64,000 nt of DNA, from assembly GCA_020081605.1 (NCBI GenBank), contig JAHREC010000030.1, positions 930,001 to 994,000 on the forward strand, read 5' to 3'. Both the position numbers and the translations under genes were made by a program. The notes under the pieces are model-generated. The model did no database searches. It saw nothing but the letters and a program-made list of their open reading frames with translations, and was not told the DNA's origin. Below, in pieces: positions 1 to 10,740 of this stretch. Source of the DNA: Albifimbria verrucaria (lineage: Eukaryota; Ascomycota; Sordariomycetes; Hypocreales; Stachybotryaceae). Position 1 is the first letter of the stretch, and the number at the start of each line of letters is the position of its first letter.

Positions 1-1320
1 CATGGCAAGGGTGACCCGAACCACCCATTCGTCCAGCTCGAACTCCAAGACATCAAGGACATGTGCGAGTTTGAGCGTCGCAATGCCGACGTTAAATACT
101 TTGATCTGTTTGCGCCTAGGATGATCCACCGAACAGTTACAGCGCTTTTCATGCAAATTTGGAGTCAATTGACCGGCATGAATGTCCAGAGTAAGATCTT
201 AAGCCACCCTTCCTTACATGGTCGTCACGGCGATATCCAATGCTGACCACAACAACAACAGTGTATTACATTGCCAATGTTTTCAGCATGGCCGGTTACT
301 CTGGCAATGCTAACCTCGTCGCTTCGTCCATTACCTACGTCATCAACGTGGTCATGACTGTTCCTACCATTATCTATGGTGACCGCTGGGGCAGACGGCC
401 TCTTCTTCTGATCGGATCGTTCCTGATGATGAGCTTTATGCTTATTAACGGAGTCATCTTAGCAACACGTGCCAGGATTGTCCCAGGTGGCATTGATGGT
501 GTAGCGGCACAGTCCATGGAGCTCACCGGAGCGCCTGCAAAGGCTCTCATTGCTTGCACCTACCTTTTGTCGCATCGTAAGTCTCCCAATAGTACTCAGT
601 ATTACTGCCATCTCCGAAATGTTTCCTTTGCTATTTGAGCCCCATGGTTCCTAGTGGGACTGCGTCGGCTCGCTGTTCTGCCCGCCCAAGCTGGATCGTG
701 CCCTCCTGCGTCAACCATTGATTCTCATTTCCATTGTCTTCTCATCTTCATATCTAGACATTAAGCTAACTTCGATTTTTGATTCGCTCCAACTTGGGGT
801 CCAGTATCCTGGACGTATCCTCCTGAGGTACTTCCTCTACGGTTTAGAGGAAAGGGTGTTGCACTCTCGACATCCGGAAACTGGGCGTTCAACACGGCGT
901 TGGGACTCTTCGTTCCAGAAGCATTCGCCAACATCAAATGGAGGGTTAGTCGGAGCCCCATCGTTACCCGCAAGTCCCACTTGTATTAACCTTGTCCAGA
1001 CCTACATCATCTTTGCGGTATTCAACTTTGTCGCTTTCTTCCACGTCTACTTCCTTTTCCCTGAGACTGCAGGCAAGACTCTCGAGGAGACAGAGGCCAT
1101 ATTTGAAGATCCCAATGGAATACCATATATTGGAACCCCTGCATGGAAGACGCATGTCACTACCAAACAGCTATCGGCGGCCGAACAGGGTGATGTTGAA
1201 GCCGTCAATGCTAAGCTGGCTGCCATGCATGAGCACGAGGAGAAGGTCACTCCTACAACATATCCCAATAACCCAGACAACACGACTTCTCCTGCTCCTA
1301 AAGGTGCAGCGGCAGTGTAA
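1..1320 (+). CDS. MFS sugar transporter, 3' part, damaged
   Basis: This is the C-terminal half of a major facilitator sugar/hexose transporter of the plasma membrane; the gene starts before the window and reads in frame from base 1. Introns are visible at 191-261 and 945-999. The first exons hold the cytoplasmic loop, then the GMNV helix and the loop motif DRWGRRPLL. The last exons hold PLRFRGKG, the PETAGKTLEE signature and a hydrophilic tail ending at TAA 1318-1320. The piece between is damaged. The T4 run at 565-568 is one base short of the expected TYLFVAS reading. The next exon (APTWGPVSWTYPPE, from about 796) is preceded by an in-frame TGA where an acceptor AG is expected, 10 nt after a GCTAAC branch motif. 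A splice from 577 to the AG near 809 would keep the frame but lose conserved residues. It may be a pseudogene or a sequencing error; substrate unknown. Confidence 0.8.
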
Positions 1321-2050
1321 ATGAAGTGATGAATATGATTACGAGGAGTGTCTTCCCGCAGCCAAGATTGCGCCCATGTTCTGGACCGGCCGACTCCAAT
1401 GGCTGGGAATTATCTGCTCCGGGGTGTCGGTGAGGGTGTGGGTACAAGGCCATATGGTTAAATGACGTTCCGACCTTGGGGAACTTCAACATAGAATATG
1501 TAGCTACATTGAATTAGCTCCAATAATCACATATTTTTACCATGATTCAAGCATGAGAAATCGAGAGACGGAATAAATAGCCATGAAAAGGAAAAATGCT
1601 TTACTCTCTCGGCATGGCACCACTTCGGGTCCAATCTTCACTTTGGGACCTTACCTACAACCACCGTCACGTGGTAGACTGGATACGCAGGTAGCTTGTA
1701 CTGCAGGGGCACATCACTCTACAGACCATGTCATAGCATATGGGAATTAGATTAATACTTCATGGGTTAGGTCACCAGTATCATTTAGACAAAAATCTTG
1801 GTCGCCAGTAAGCTGGGCTCTAGGGCACGTCAAAAGCAACGTCGAGAGCTACCTAAAGCAAATGCCTCCGCCGGCGATTGCATCGAGCCGGCCTCGCTAC
1901 GCTCGATATCACGACCATCAGGGCTCGAAACAACCGTCCCGCTAGGGCCCTAGAAATCAGGAAGGTCACGATGACCAGGTGATCGAGGCTTGAGGCAAGA
2001 ATACAGTCCCCAGGTATTCCATGACCAACTTACTCACTTGGCCCTTAATA
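1321..2050. other. Intergenic, 3' flank of transporter
   Basis: No convincing coding sequence, RNA gene or repeat is visible. The first 200 bases are probably the 3' UTR of the transporter. Confidence 0.5.
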
Positions 2051-2485
2051 CTGTCAGGTGTCAGGCATGCACTCTTCCTATCTTACCTACCTGTACCTAC
2101 CTACTAGCTACCGTAGGTATCTCCATGCTCCTACTACTTACCTTCTGCCTACCCTACCTGCCTCCGTCTTCCTACTGCCAGGTATTAGGCATATACTCTG
2201 CTTACCTTGCCTGCCTCCATCTTCCTACTGCTACCTCGGTAACAGACACGTACTCTGCCTACCTACCTCCTACCTTACCTTCTGTCGTCCTGCTGGCAGG
2301 TAACAGACACGTACTCTGCCTACCTTAGTACTAAGGTACCTTACCTGCCTCCCTCTTCCTCCTGCCAGGTGTTGGGCATGCTCTGCCAGGTGGTAGGCAT
2401 ATGCTCTGCCTCGGTATTTACCTCCTGCCTACCTGACCTCCTCCGTCTTCCTACTGCTAGGTATCAGGCACGCACTCTGCCTACC
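2051..2485. repeat. Degenerate minisatellite
   Basis: About seven imperfect copies of a roughly 32-base core resembling CTGCCAGGTA..AGGCAT..ACTCTGCCTACC lie near 2051, 2175, 2231, 2293, 2372, 2393 and 2453, separated by CCTACCTACC-type pyrimidine-rich spacers. The copies differ by substitutions and small deletions, and one is fused to the next. Short reading frames across the block consist only of the repeat and are not genes. Confidence 0.75.
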
Positions 2486-2532
2486 TACGTGTTCCAACGC
2501 GTTTGATTTTCCGACCTTTCTTCTTCTTCTTC

Positions 2533-2683
2533 CATCCACCATCATCACTACACATCATCACCACTACACATCATCATCACTACACATCATCACCACTACA
2601 CATCATCATCACTACACATCATCACCACTACATATCATCATCAATACACATCATCATCACTACACATCATCATCAACACAGAC
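2533..2683. repeat. CAT/CAC microsatellite, about 18-nt unit
   Basis: Tandem units of about 18 bases built from CATCATCATCACTACACA and variants continue for some 150 bases. They lie directly upstream of the membrane-protein gene, in its likely 5' leader or promoter. A reading frame across it is only His/Thr/Ser-rich repeat and is not counted. Confidence 0.8.
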
Positions 2684-2796
2684 TTACCCAACTCAGCACC
2701 GTTTCTCTCATTTCTTGCTCCCCAAACATGGCTTTCAGATTTCCCACGATTCCTATGCCTGACTGGCTGCGCAACACGTTGCAGTAGCTACGCAAC

Positions 2797-4085
2797 ATGT
2801 TCCGATGGATCCTCTGCTTCCCCAAACGAGTAAGTCTGAGGATCGCACGCTCCCGGCTGAGACGAAACAGAATCTTCTGTTTCTTCCTCCTGTGGGCGCT
2901 GTTCTACGCCGAATCCGTCGTCATCATGTTCTTCTACCCAAGGCTTCCTCTTCGTTGCAAGGGTCCTGTTCTCAACTCTGCATTCGTTGCACACCAAGGC
3001 ACTGGTCTGGAAACGATCAAGGTGGTCTTGATCTTCCTCACGGCTGTGCTCATTCTAATGCTGCTGAACGGGATGTCTCGGTAAGTCACTGAAAGGTGGC
3101 CTTGGAACTGTACACTACTAACAGGTTAGGATATCTTCTGCGCATGCATACATGGATGCCCTGCACCGTCATGGAGGCGAAATCGCAAGCAAACTCGTCA
3201 AGGCGTCGACACTTGGTCCGAACGACAAGCATTGTCCACACGATGTTATGCTGCTGGTTCTGTAGGTGCTCCGACCATCTTGACGAGTGTTCCTGTACTG
3301 ACTTGCTTAGCGAATGTCTCTTTCTCCTGGTTGCCTACCCTGTCTGCGTCCTGCATATGATCAACGGCAATTTCCGACTACCTGACGTCGTCAACTTCTG
3401 CAAGGTCCAAGCAGAGGCGCTTCACAAGCAGCTACATCTAGAGAATCAGCCTTTGGCCTCGGGTGATTTGAGGAACGGCAAAGTCTTTCAGAAATTCTCC
3501 ACGCAGCTCATGAAAGAGTGTGAGAAGCGCCGCTACGCGAAACAACGCAAGCTGGACAGCTCGCGCGCAGTCTACTCCGCGTTGGAGACTCGTCTAATGA
3601 TTCTGTCCAAGTGGGAGCATTTGGACGCCAACAACTATGGCTTCATTCGCAAGTAGCCCTGAGACATGCAATGTGACGCTTGCTAACCTTCATCAGGGGA
3701 CCAATCTGTCTCATTGAGAGAAGCAGGTCAAAGCTGCGTAGCTTGCTTCTAGAAAAAGACTTCTGCTGTTTTCTTCCTGGCATTCATCTCGTTTGCCACT
3801 ACGGTAACCACTCTCTGGTATGCACCTGGCCACTGTCATCTTCTGATCAACACGACATGGCCTACCATCGGATGGTCGTTCCCAATGTTGGGAGTCTGGG
3901 TGTATGCTTTGCGAATTAGCTTTGGCGGTACAATTCTCCACATGATTCTCGATGAGGTTTGGCGGCTTTGGAATCCTTTTGGCTCTGGGATTGATCTTCG
4001 TGCGTTCAGACTTACCCTGGCCCAGGAAGTCGACGAATTGTTCGTCAACTTTTATGTTGCCAACCAAGGCACATGGGTAGACTAA
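2797..4085 (+). CDS. Unknown multi-pass membrane protein
   Basis: I do not recognise the family. Four exons: 2797-3080, 3130-3261, 3311-3652 and 3697-4085. The introns (3081-3129, 3262-3310, 3653-3696) have GTAAGT or GTAGGT/GTAGCC donors and CTAAC or CTGAC branch motifs. The acceptor at 3129 rather than 3124 was chosen because it keeps the reading frame into exon 2. The protein has about five hydrophobic segments: two in exon 1, one at the start of exon 3 and two in exon 4, with a hydrophilic basic loop in exon 3. It ends GTWVD at 4085. Exon 4 needs one A removed from the A5 run at 3753-3757. The first Met of this frame is at 2797; a 19-codon reading frame starts at 2728 and stops at TAG just 9 bases earlier, so it may be an upstream ORF. 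Confidence 0.6.
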
Positions 4086-4591
4086 GATTGCGGTGGGAGA
4101 TGGGTCAAAGGATGGGTAATTAATCAGTCTTAACAATTAGTCCTAACAGTCGCACAACAACTCCCTAAGAGAATCAATGAAAAGAATCATTATCCCACCT
4201 TTCAGAAGCCACCAATGCTGAAATGCTGACCTCTCTTACGTTGTACGTTGCGTCGACAAAGCCGCAAAGAGTCCGTGGGCGGTGTTGTTCGTGATTAACG
4301 AGGAAATTCTTGGGTGTCATATCTGACAAGTCAGGCATGTTGGATTATCAAACCACACTTGATTAAATTGGCAATAACATGCTCGCCACATCTTCCAAAA
4401 CTAAACGCCTAAGTACATGGTGTTCAATCATTTAGCCTGTCTCGGCTGTCCAGAGAAACAGGCAAATCCAAAATGACCGGTGTTAGCCGTCTATCTCTCG
4501 AATAAGCTGTATCGCTTAACTTGGATATAAAAAGTCTGCATCCCTCCGACACCTTCACACTAATCGTTCCCCTCCTCATAAAATGCGTTGA
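4086..4591. other. Convergent intergenic region
   Basis: Lies between the 3' ends of the membrane-protein gene and the lysophospholipase gene. I see no gene or repeat. Confidence 0.5.
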
Positions 4592-6719
4592 CTACAGCAA
4601 AGCAAAGGCACCGATAACTGCAGCCATAACAGCCGCGGTGCTGCCCATAATCCTAACGGCCGCACTCTGCACATCCAGCGCCTCGCTGAAAAGTGATGGG
4701 AGGTACTCTCCGGGGTCCTTCTCGTCGAGGGTGCCGTTCCAGCAGTAGCGGTTGAAGCATTCGCGGCACTTGTCCGGCACCGATGTGTTTGTTCGGCGCC
4801 AGCTACGCTCGAGCATGGCGCAGCCGACACACACAGACCAGTCGGCGTCACGGGTGTTGTTGAGCTGCGTGGCTACGGCCCAGCCATTCTGGACAATGGC
4901 GTCGCGCTCTGAAGTGTTGGTCGACATCTGGAAGGTGGAGATGTTGGATGTGTAGATGTAGGGGTAGTTGGGGATGTAGACGATGAGGGGTGACTGCTCT
5001 GTTGTGTTGGTAGCATCGCATCCGAAGAAGGTCGGGCGTGTGTTGAGGCCGAGGTTGAGGAAGGTAGCCTTGCCGGGGACGACAGGGAACCCAGTGCCCT
5101 CGGAGATATCCTCAAGGGATCGCTCATAGGTGGCGATGGCGGAGGCACCATCAGGCCAGCCAGACTTGGTATCGGCGGAAGAGTCAATGGAGAAGACGAC
5201 GTCGACGTCTCGGTCCACAAGCAGATGAGGGTGGTAAGGGACGTTCTGAAGATCCTCACCACCATCGACAAGTGTCAGACGCTCCGAGTTCACGCCCTTA
5301 TTGTCGTCTCTGTTGAAGCCCTTGAAAGGGTTAGGGGTCCAGTCGGCAATATCATTGTTGTCATCGCCGAGGGCGTTCAGAAGCCCGGAGATCATTTCGA
5401 CAACGAAGTCAGGCACGTCATCGGGTACGTAGGGGCTGTTGGGCTGCTGCAGGTACAGGACGATCTGGTTGAAGAGAGAGCTGGACGTGCCCAGAACGAA
5501 GCCGGCATTGTCGAACCCAGCGATGCAGCTCTCATTGTCGGGCAGCTTGCCGCCGGTGAACTTGGAGCCGACGTACTTGAGCGGAACGTGGCCGTGCAGT
5601 GTGGGATCGGTGGAGCCGAGCTCCCAGGGGCTGAACTCGAAGACGGTCGAGTTGACGGAGATGACCTTCTCGGCCGGGTCGCGACCGATGGCGATGATGA
5701 AGGGCAAGGGAGCTTGGCCGTTCTTGAAGGTTTCGTCGTCGGCAATGGAGGAGTATGTGATGCCGGGGCCGCCCTCGGTGGCGTTAATGAGCTGGTAGGA
5801 CAACATGCGGCCCCAGTAGTCGGTGATGGAGCGCTCGTAGCCAGCGTCATCCTTGCCCTCGACGGATTTGAGGATGTCGAAGTAGTAGTCCTTGAGGGAG
5901 TATGCTTCGGGACCTGCCGTTTGTCAGCCAGTTGGTCATATGGTAGCTGGATGCGTCAGTCTGCTCACCTCCGAGGATAGAGTCCTGTGTCTGCCAGATA
6001 TCGCCTGAGTGCACGCTGTCCTGGACCGAGGTGAAGTTGTTCACGTACAAGCTGCCTAACAGCCAGCCACCGCCCGACAGCCCCGAGATGTAGGTCGCAC
6101 TCTGGAGGAGACCGCCCAAGTTGCCAGCAGTGGTGCTGCCGTCGGAACGGCTATCCCAGGCAGCGACGGCACCGGCGCCGTTCAGCATCGCGCGGTAGCC
6201 GCCTCCAGACACGGCAAGGCCGATGTTAGGCAGGGCGGTAGGGTCGTTCTCGACATTACGCAGATACTGCTCGGCGTTGAAGTTGGGGATGGCGATTCGG
6301 CTCAGAAGGTCGCGGATTGCTGGAATGGTCTCATTTCGGCGCAGAGGCAGCCACTCGCGCTCCTGCGGACTTATGGAGGTGCCATTGCGAATGGAAGGGC
6401 GGGTGCTAGGGCACTTGACGGGTCGGGGAGTGTAGCCGTCGGGGGCGTTGGAGACGGCGCGGACGGCAAGGTCGGTGTCGAGGTCGCGGAGGAGAGCTCA
6501 GATTCGAGGCCGCGCAAGGAGAGGGCGTTTGTGTTGGGAGGAGGCCTGCGCATGTGCATGTGCATGTCAGAAAGTGGCCCCGCCGCGTGGTGGGTGGTGG
6601 TGATGGTGATGATGGTAAGAAGTTTGGTGTTGTGCTCATCTATACGTACCGGCAGCTCCCGTGACTTCCACTGAAGCAGCTGCTGCCAGCAGCAACGCCA
6701 GGCGGCTAGAGAAAGTCAT
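4592..6719 (-). CDS. Lysophospholipase / phospholipase B, GPI-anchored
   Basis: It hydrolyses fatty acyl esters of lyso- and phospholipids at the cell surface or outside the cell. Three exons: 6650-6719, 5969-6496 and 4592-5913, joined in frame without breaks to give 639 residues, the usual length for fungal enzymes of this family. The N-terminus is a signal peptide (MTFSSRLALLLAAAASVEV). The oxyanion motif SGGGYRAML and the nucleophile elbow GLSGGGW lie in exon 2; the catalytic Asp motif VDGGEDLQNVP lies in exon 3. The C-terminus has a Cys-rich stretch (CVGCAMLER..CRECFNRYCW) and a hydrophobic tail typical of a GPI signal. Many N-glycosylation sequons are present. Intron 1 is long (153 nt) and its acceptor was set by the in-frame TGA just before 6496; the second intron (5914-5968) is 55 nt. 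Confidence 0.95.
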
Positions 6720-8427
6720 AGCCAAAGGAAGCGATGCTGCAATTGAGAAAAAGAAAGGAAAGGAAAAGAAGAAAATAGCTGGCAATGTATGGCAAGCAAC
6801 AAACAAAATTTAGAAGTGGTATTACAATGAGTTGACAAGAAAATAAAAAAGTCCTATGCAGCCAAGAACAATCGCTCGACCGCTACGGAGGAGACTAGCC
6901 TGGCGTTGGCGTTGAAGGGAGGAGACTAGGTGGTATGATATGGGGAGAGGAAAAGAAACAACCTCAGGATCCCCCAGTAAATATTAAAATGGACGAGGGT
7001 ACAGGTACCAGAGCGAAGGGAAATATTACGTGGGCTCCTAGTGCTGAGTTTCTACTTGTTTGGGCTGAGCCGATGCCAAGCAACCACGCCCCTCAAGCGT
7101 GGAATTGGCTCTGTTTGAGAGAGGATCATAATTACACTCGGGCGACCGATCAATTCGGCCTTTTTGCTTCTTCGTTTCGCTCTGTTTCTCTGCCCGGCCC
7201 CCGAAGGACATGGCCTGTCTTTGTCTTGTCTTGTCTACCAACACACGCCAAGAGGTTAGGGATAGGGCCCGTACATCTCGGCACAAGGTTAGGCAATCGC
7301 TGAGCACTCCCTATGTCATTCTCCTTGGCTTTAACTCTCCCTCTTCTTGCGTGGCTATCCTCCCCTTGGCCTCGCAACCCGCGGTTTGCTCGCGCCCAAT
7401 CCGCGGACGTGGTGGAGATGAGCTACGAGGTGACCCCTGATCCCGCATCCGCGCCTCAAATAGGCCTCCGTCCCACCACTCAAAATCTAGGGACAGCTTG
7501 AGATGGGCTTTCTAGCGCAGTCCTGCTGCTGTCTTGACAGACGCTGGTTTGACCCGGAATGGGCGGGGCAGGGTTGCATGACGGAGCCACGAACCAACAA
7601 GGGCTGTGTGCATGCAGGGGAATTAATCGTCAGGTTCGCCTTATCCAGCTAGTGCTGCAGATCTTTAATTCGGGCACTGACTGACTTAAGGACGAGAGGC
7701 TCATTGCGAAGGGAGTTGGTCTCTTGACGTCTTCGCGGACAATCACTGACTTGCAGCAGCTATTGTCGTCGTCTCCTGTGATTCAGGTGTTTGAGAGTCT
7801 ACAGCCATCCCATGCGTATCATATTGTGTCCATCAAATTAGGGAGCCAAGACACGCCACGTCAGGATTCTCGCCCTGTCGCACAATGTCGCTTTAGACCG
7901 TAAATCGCAAATGCATGTACAGGCAAGCAGCTCTCGATCGCAGCATCCAACCGAATAAGAATCCCCGACGCTTCCCTGGAATTCGATACTGACGCGGCTC
8001 TCAATCACATGTTAGCCATGCTCGCACTCAATAGGCTGATTCTCGCATCTTTCGTCATCCCGTTGAGGCAGCCCACCAAGCAAAAGCTGCCTTATGCTTT
8101 TGCCCTTACGGCTGCATGAAACCCCTGGACTCTTCCAATGCCAGAACGGGCTGGGCCTATTCGCTGGAGGGACCGGCGTCAGCATCTGAAACATGGAAGC
8201 GAGCGAGGCGGGTAATTGGTTGGGTGGAGGCGCTGCTGGCATACTAACGGCGTCAATTGCACACGGTAGTTGCAGCACCAGGCATACCGGTGCTGTACAT
8301 GGTAGACAAGACGAAACGGAGTGCTTAATTCCAGAATGACCGTGCTTGAGCCAAGCTATACTTTAGCCCAGAAAAGCCATGACGTTCCCAAGCTATGACG
8401 TCCGGACCTCGCCTTACAAGGCGATCG
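6720..8427. other. Long intergenic region, lysophospholipase promoter side
   Basis: The A-rich stretch at about 6740-6850 is the likely 5' leader and promoter of the lysophospholipase gene. The remainder holds only short overlapping frames without recognisable domains, so I call no gene. Confidence 0.45.
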
Positions 8428-8452
8428 TAAATGCAGATGCAGATGCAGATGC
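8428..8452. repeat. Short (GATGCA)n repeat
   Basis: About four tandem copies of GATGCA or its phase variants; no associated gene. Confidence 0.7.
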
Positions 8453-8756
8453 ATCCCAAGGGAGGAGGTGAGGTCAGATGAGACTGCACAGGCTCTTGGC
8501 CGTGCTGTCTCGGCCCCTCCAACCCGTCCGACATATTCACCAGCCTCAGCTTGGTTTCTACACCGGCTTTCGGCACCGTTCTGACCGGCATGCCACAAAG
8601 GACCTCAGCATGATGGCTACGCTGTGCCACGACAGTACCGCTGGCAGAATCGCATAAGCGCTTACCTTGGACGCACCCGATGCCTCCTCAGTCGGTCACA
8701 CTACTACGCAATAAAAAAACAAAGAGGGTCTTTCACAACTGATGCATGCAGTCGGC

Positions 8757-8760
8757 AAAA
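8757..8760 (-). terminator. Pol III terminator of tRNA-Val
   Basis: A T4 tract on the minus strand begins two bases after the tRNA discriminator. A second, longer T7 tract (8713-8719) lies about 40 bases further on as a possible back-up. Confidence 0.6.
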
Positions 8761-8761
8761 T

Positions 8762-8911
8762 TACGGGATGCGAGGATCGAACTCGCGACCTCACCGGGTT
8801 TACGTTCGGAAGATCCGAATGTGAACGGTGCGTGATCTGTAAGGTGTTAGTCGGGAACCACTGTGTGGGTTTGATTGCGTTGGGAACGTACAGCCACTAC
8901 ACCAATCCCGC
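8762..8911 (-). tRNA. tRNA-Val(CAC) with two insertions
   Basis: The acceptor strands GCGGGAT (8911-8905) and ATCCCGT (8769-8763) pair, with a G-U at the end. Box A TGGTGTAGTGG is intact. The T arm GCGAG-TTCGATC-CTCGC carries box B. Removing 8837-8891 gives a normal D arm (GTG..CAC). The anticodon stem CACCG/CGGTG then closes a 7-base loop with anticodon CAC (8823-8821) once a 22-base canonical intron after position 37 (8798-8819) is removed. The mature RNA would read GUG codons. The 22-base intron sits where all nuclear tRNA introns sit; the D-arm insert does not. It could be a pseudogene, but every stem is intact and a Pol III terminator follows. Confidence 0.8.
8837..8891 (-). other. Spliceosomal-type insert in tRNA D arm
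   Basis: The insert is 55 nt long. It begins GTACGT, carries GACTAACACC as a branch-site match 12-16 nt before its end, and ends TTACAG. Length, donor, branch and acceptor match the protein-gene introns of this window. It lies in the D loop after AGTGGCT and before ATCAC. Neither half pairs into an alternative D arm as convincingly as the spliced form. Confidence 0.65.
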
Positions 8912-9089
8912 TGTCTTGCGACTGCTTGGTGTTCGTCGGTCGCAAATTGGAGTCCATATTGGCCACCCACCTGAGTCCCACTCACCGATCATTCTCAACC
9001 GGAGTATCCTCTTACGGATGAGGAGAGCATATGGAACGATGGATAGATCAAGTTGATTATCATTTCCAATCTGTCTCAACAATCAGTTT

Positions 9090-10740
9090 TAGCAGATCAG
9101 CTTTGAGCATACCCACTGGCGACCATGATTCTGACGATATCATTACCCCGAGTCGGTAAAATCAGAGCAAACTGGATCAATGGACATAGTGACTAGAGCC
9201 CAGGATTTGTATAATAGCTTCGCCAAATAGCAATGTAGCCAGCACATAGAAGACCTTCATTGCTCTTCACTTTATGATCGCCTAGCCAAGAAATGTCAGA
9301 AATATGGAACACATTTCTCCAAGTTGGCTCTGATTCATTTGTTCAAGGCGTTTTGATCCTAAAAATTCGTGGTGAGGATGCTGTTTCCCTCCGCTCCAGA
9401 AAAATGCGGTTGCCTTTCCACAGTTCCTTGCTATGGTCCCATGGATGCGATGATTCGGCAGATTGTTAAAAATTGTAGATTTGGGGTTTATCGGAGAAAA
9501 GTCAACTAGAAAGCCGTATGCAAAGAGGCGGCCCAAAGTAGTGAGAAGAGAGGTGACCGAACTCCCTCATGTTGTAAGGTGGGTACACAAAACACTGGTC
9601 TCTTGGAATTCCTGGATTGCAGAATTTCCCTAATTGGAGATTTGAGTGCATGGCATGGTCCTACTTCGAACAGAAGCCTACTGTTCGAGTACTCATCAAG
9701 GAGATATGCCCGTGCCATGACACTCAATAAATGCTGTTTCACGAAAATCATTAATGCCAGCTGCTTTATATTCTTTTCTGATCAATGCCTCTTAGGATTT
9801 CACGCGAGGCTTCCCAATGTGAGACGTTTTCCCATTCGCATTCACAGCAGTAGATTGGATGATGCCCCGGATAGGATCACCTTCTCTCAATGATGTAGAC
9901 AAAAGATTAATAAGAATAGGGGTTATTGCATCTCCTCTGATGTATCCATCAGCATCAACATCAAATGCTTTGCAGGAGCCAGTCGGTTATAGAAAGCCCT
10001 ATGATGACATATCCAATGTCATAGTTGGGTCTAGTATAAGACTAGAAACAATAACAAGTGCTGCATCGAAATCACCTGTATGCGAGGCTTGGCAAGCAAG
10101 GTGCAATTCTGTCAAATACAACGAACAAGCTGCACGAATGGTTATGCTAAACATAACCAGCCCTCGTTCTAGCTTAGGATACGTCGTGCAGACTTATCTA
10201 GGACCTCTAGGGTCAATAGTCGAATGCTATATGGTTTGCAAGAACATGATCACTTGTTGATAGGATGCGATGTGGTATGAGACACTTTGTCATCTGTATG
10301 AAGCATATTGTGCCAACGTCAGTTCCAGTATTGGAGCCACTTAGGTGAACTTGGCTATAACTCTCAATGCATTTCCAAATTAGCTTAAGTAGCAAACGCG
10401 GTTGCGGATCAGTCACTTCAGTATCCTGAGCTCTCATTGCAAAGAACGTTTAGTCGGATATTTTGAGGTTAACATCATTTAGAAAATAGCCAAATTCGCT
10501 GGGCACTTTCTGCTAATGTTCCTTATTACCATAGAACGCATTCAAATTAAACATGCCTCTCAGTTAGCACATGACACTTTTCATCTTTCTTCTATATTCC
10601 AGAACGCTTCTGGGGCCAAGATACCTCCTGAAAGTCTGAGACCCATGTTAATGATAGTAATCAGTTTTTGAGAGTCACTACCCGTCATCTTTATATGATT
10701 TGATTACAGAATTGCAAAGGACGTCCAGATTCAGATGATA
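9090..10740 (-). pseudogene. Decayed polyketide synthase relic (KS, AT end, DH start)
   Basis: Translation on the minus strand in shifting frames gives successive iterative type I PKS motifs in the right order. GLRLSGG with APEAFW (about 10645-10600) matches the KS N-terminus. TDPQPRLLLKLIW (about 10412-10370) and SGSNTG follow. The KS active-site region reads AACS near 10130, then DADGYIRGD (about 9960) and ECHGTG (about 9720). The next recognisable residues, LLFEVGPCHAL (about 9680), already belong to the end of the acyltransferase, so the KS C-terminus and most of AT (more than 1 kb) are deleted. HPHHEFLGS (about 9370) and DHKV (about 9275) are the start of the dehydratase. Several stops and frame changes interrupt the sequence. 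The domain order suggests a highly reducing PKS. It is not functional. Confidence 0.8.

Noticed and set aside
2051..2683. CRISPR-like array
   Set aside because: Degenerate tandem repeats without unique equal-length spacers in a eukaryotic genome; a minisatellite and a microsatellite.
2503..2787. 94-codon His/Thr-rich frame
   Set aside because: It is a translation of the CAT/CAC microsatellite.
5225..5980. 251-codon frame on the plus strand
   Set aside because: It lies antisense to the well-supported lysophospholipase exon 3; its Val/Gly-rich composition is a mirror of that GC-biased coding sequence.
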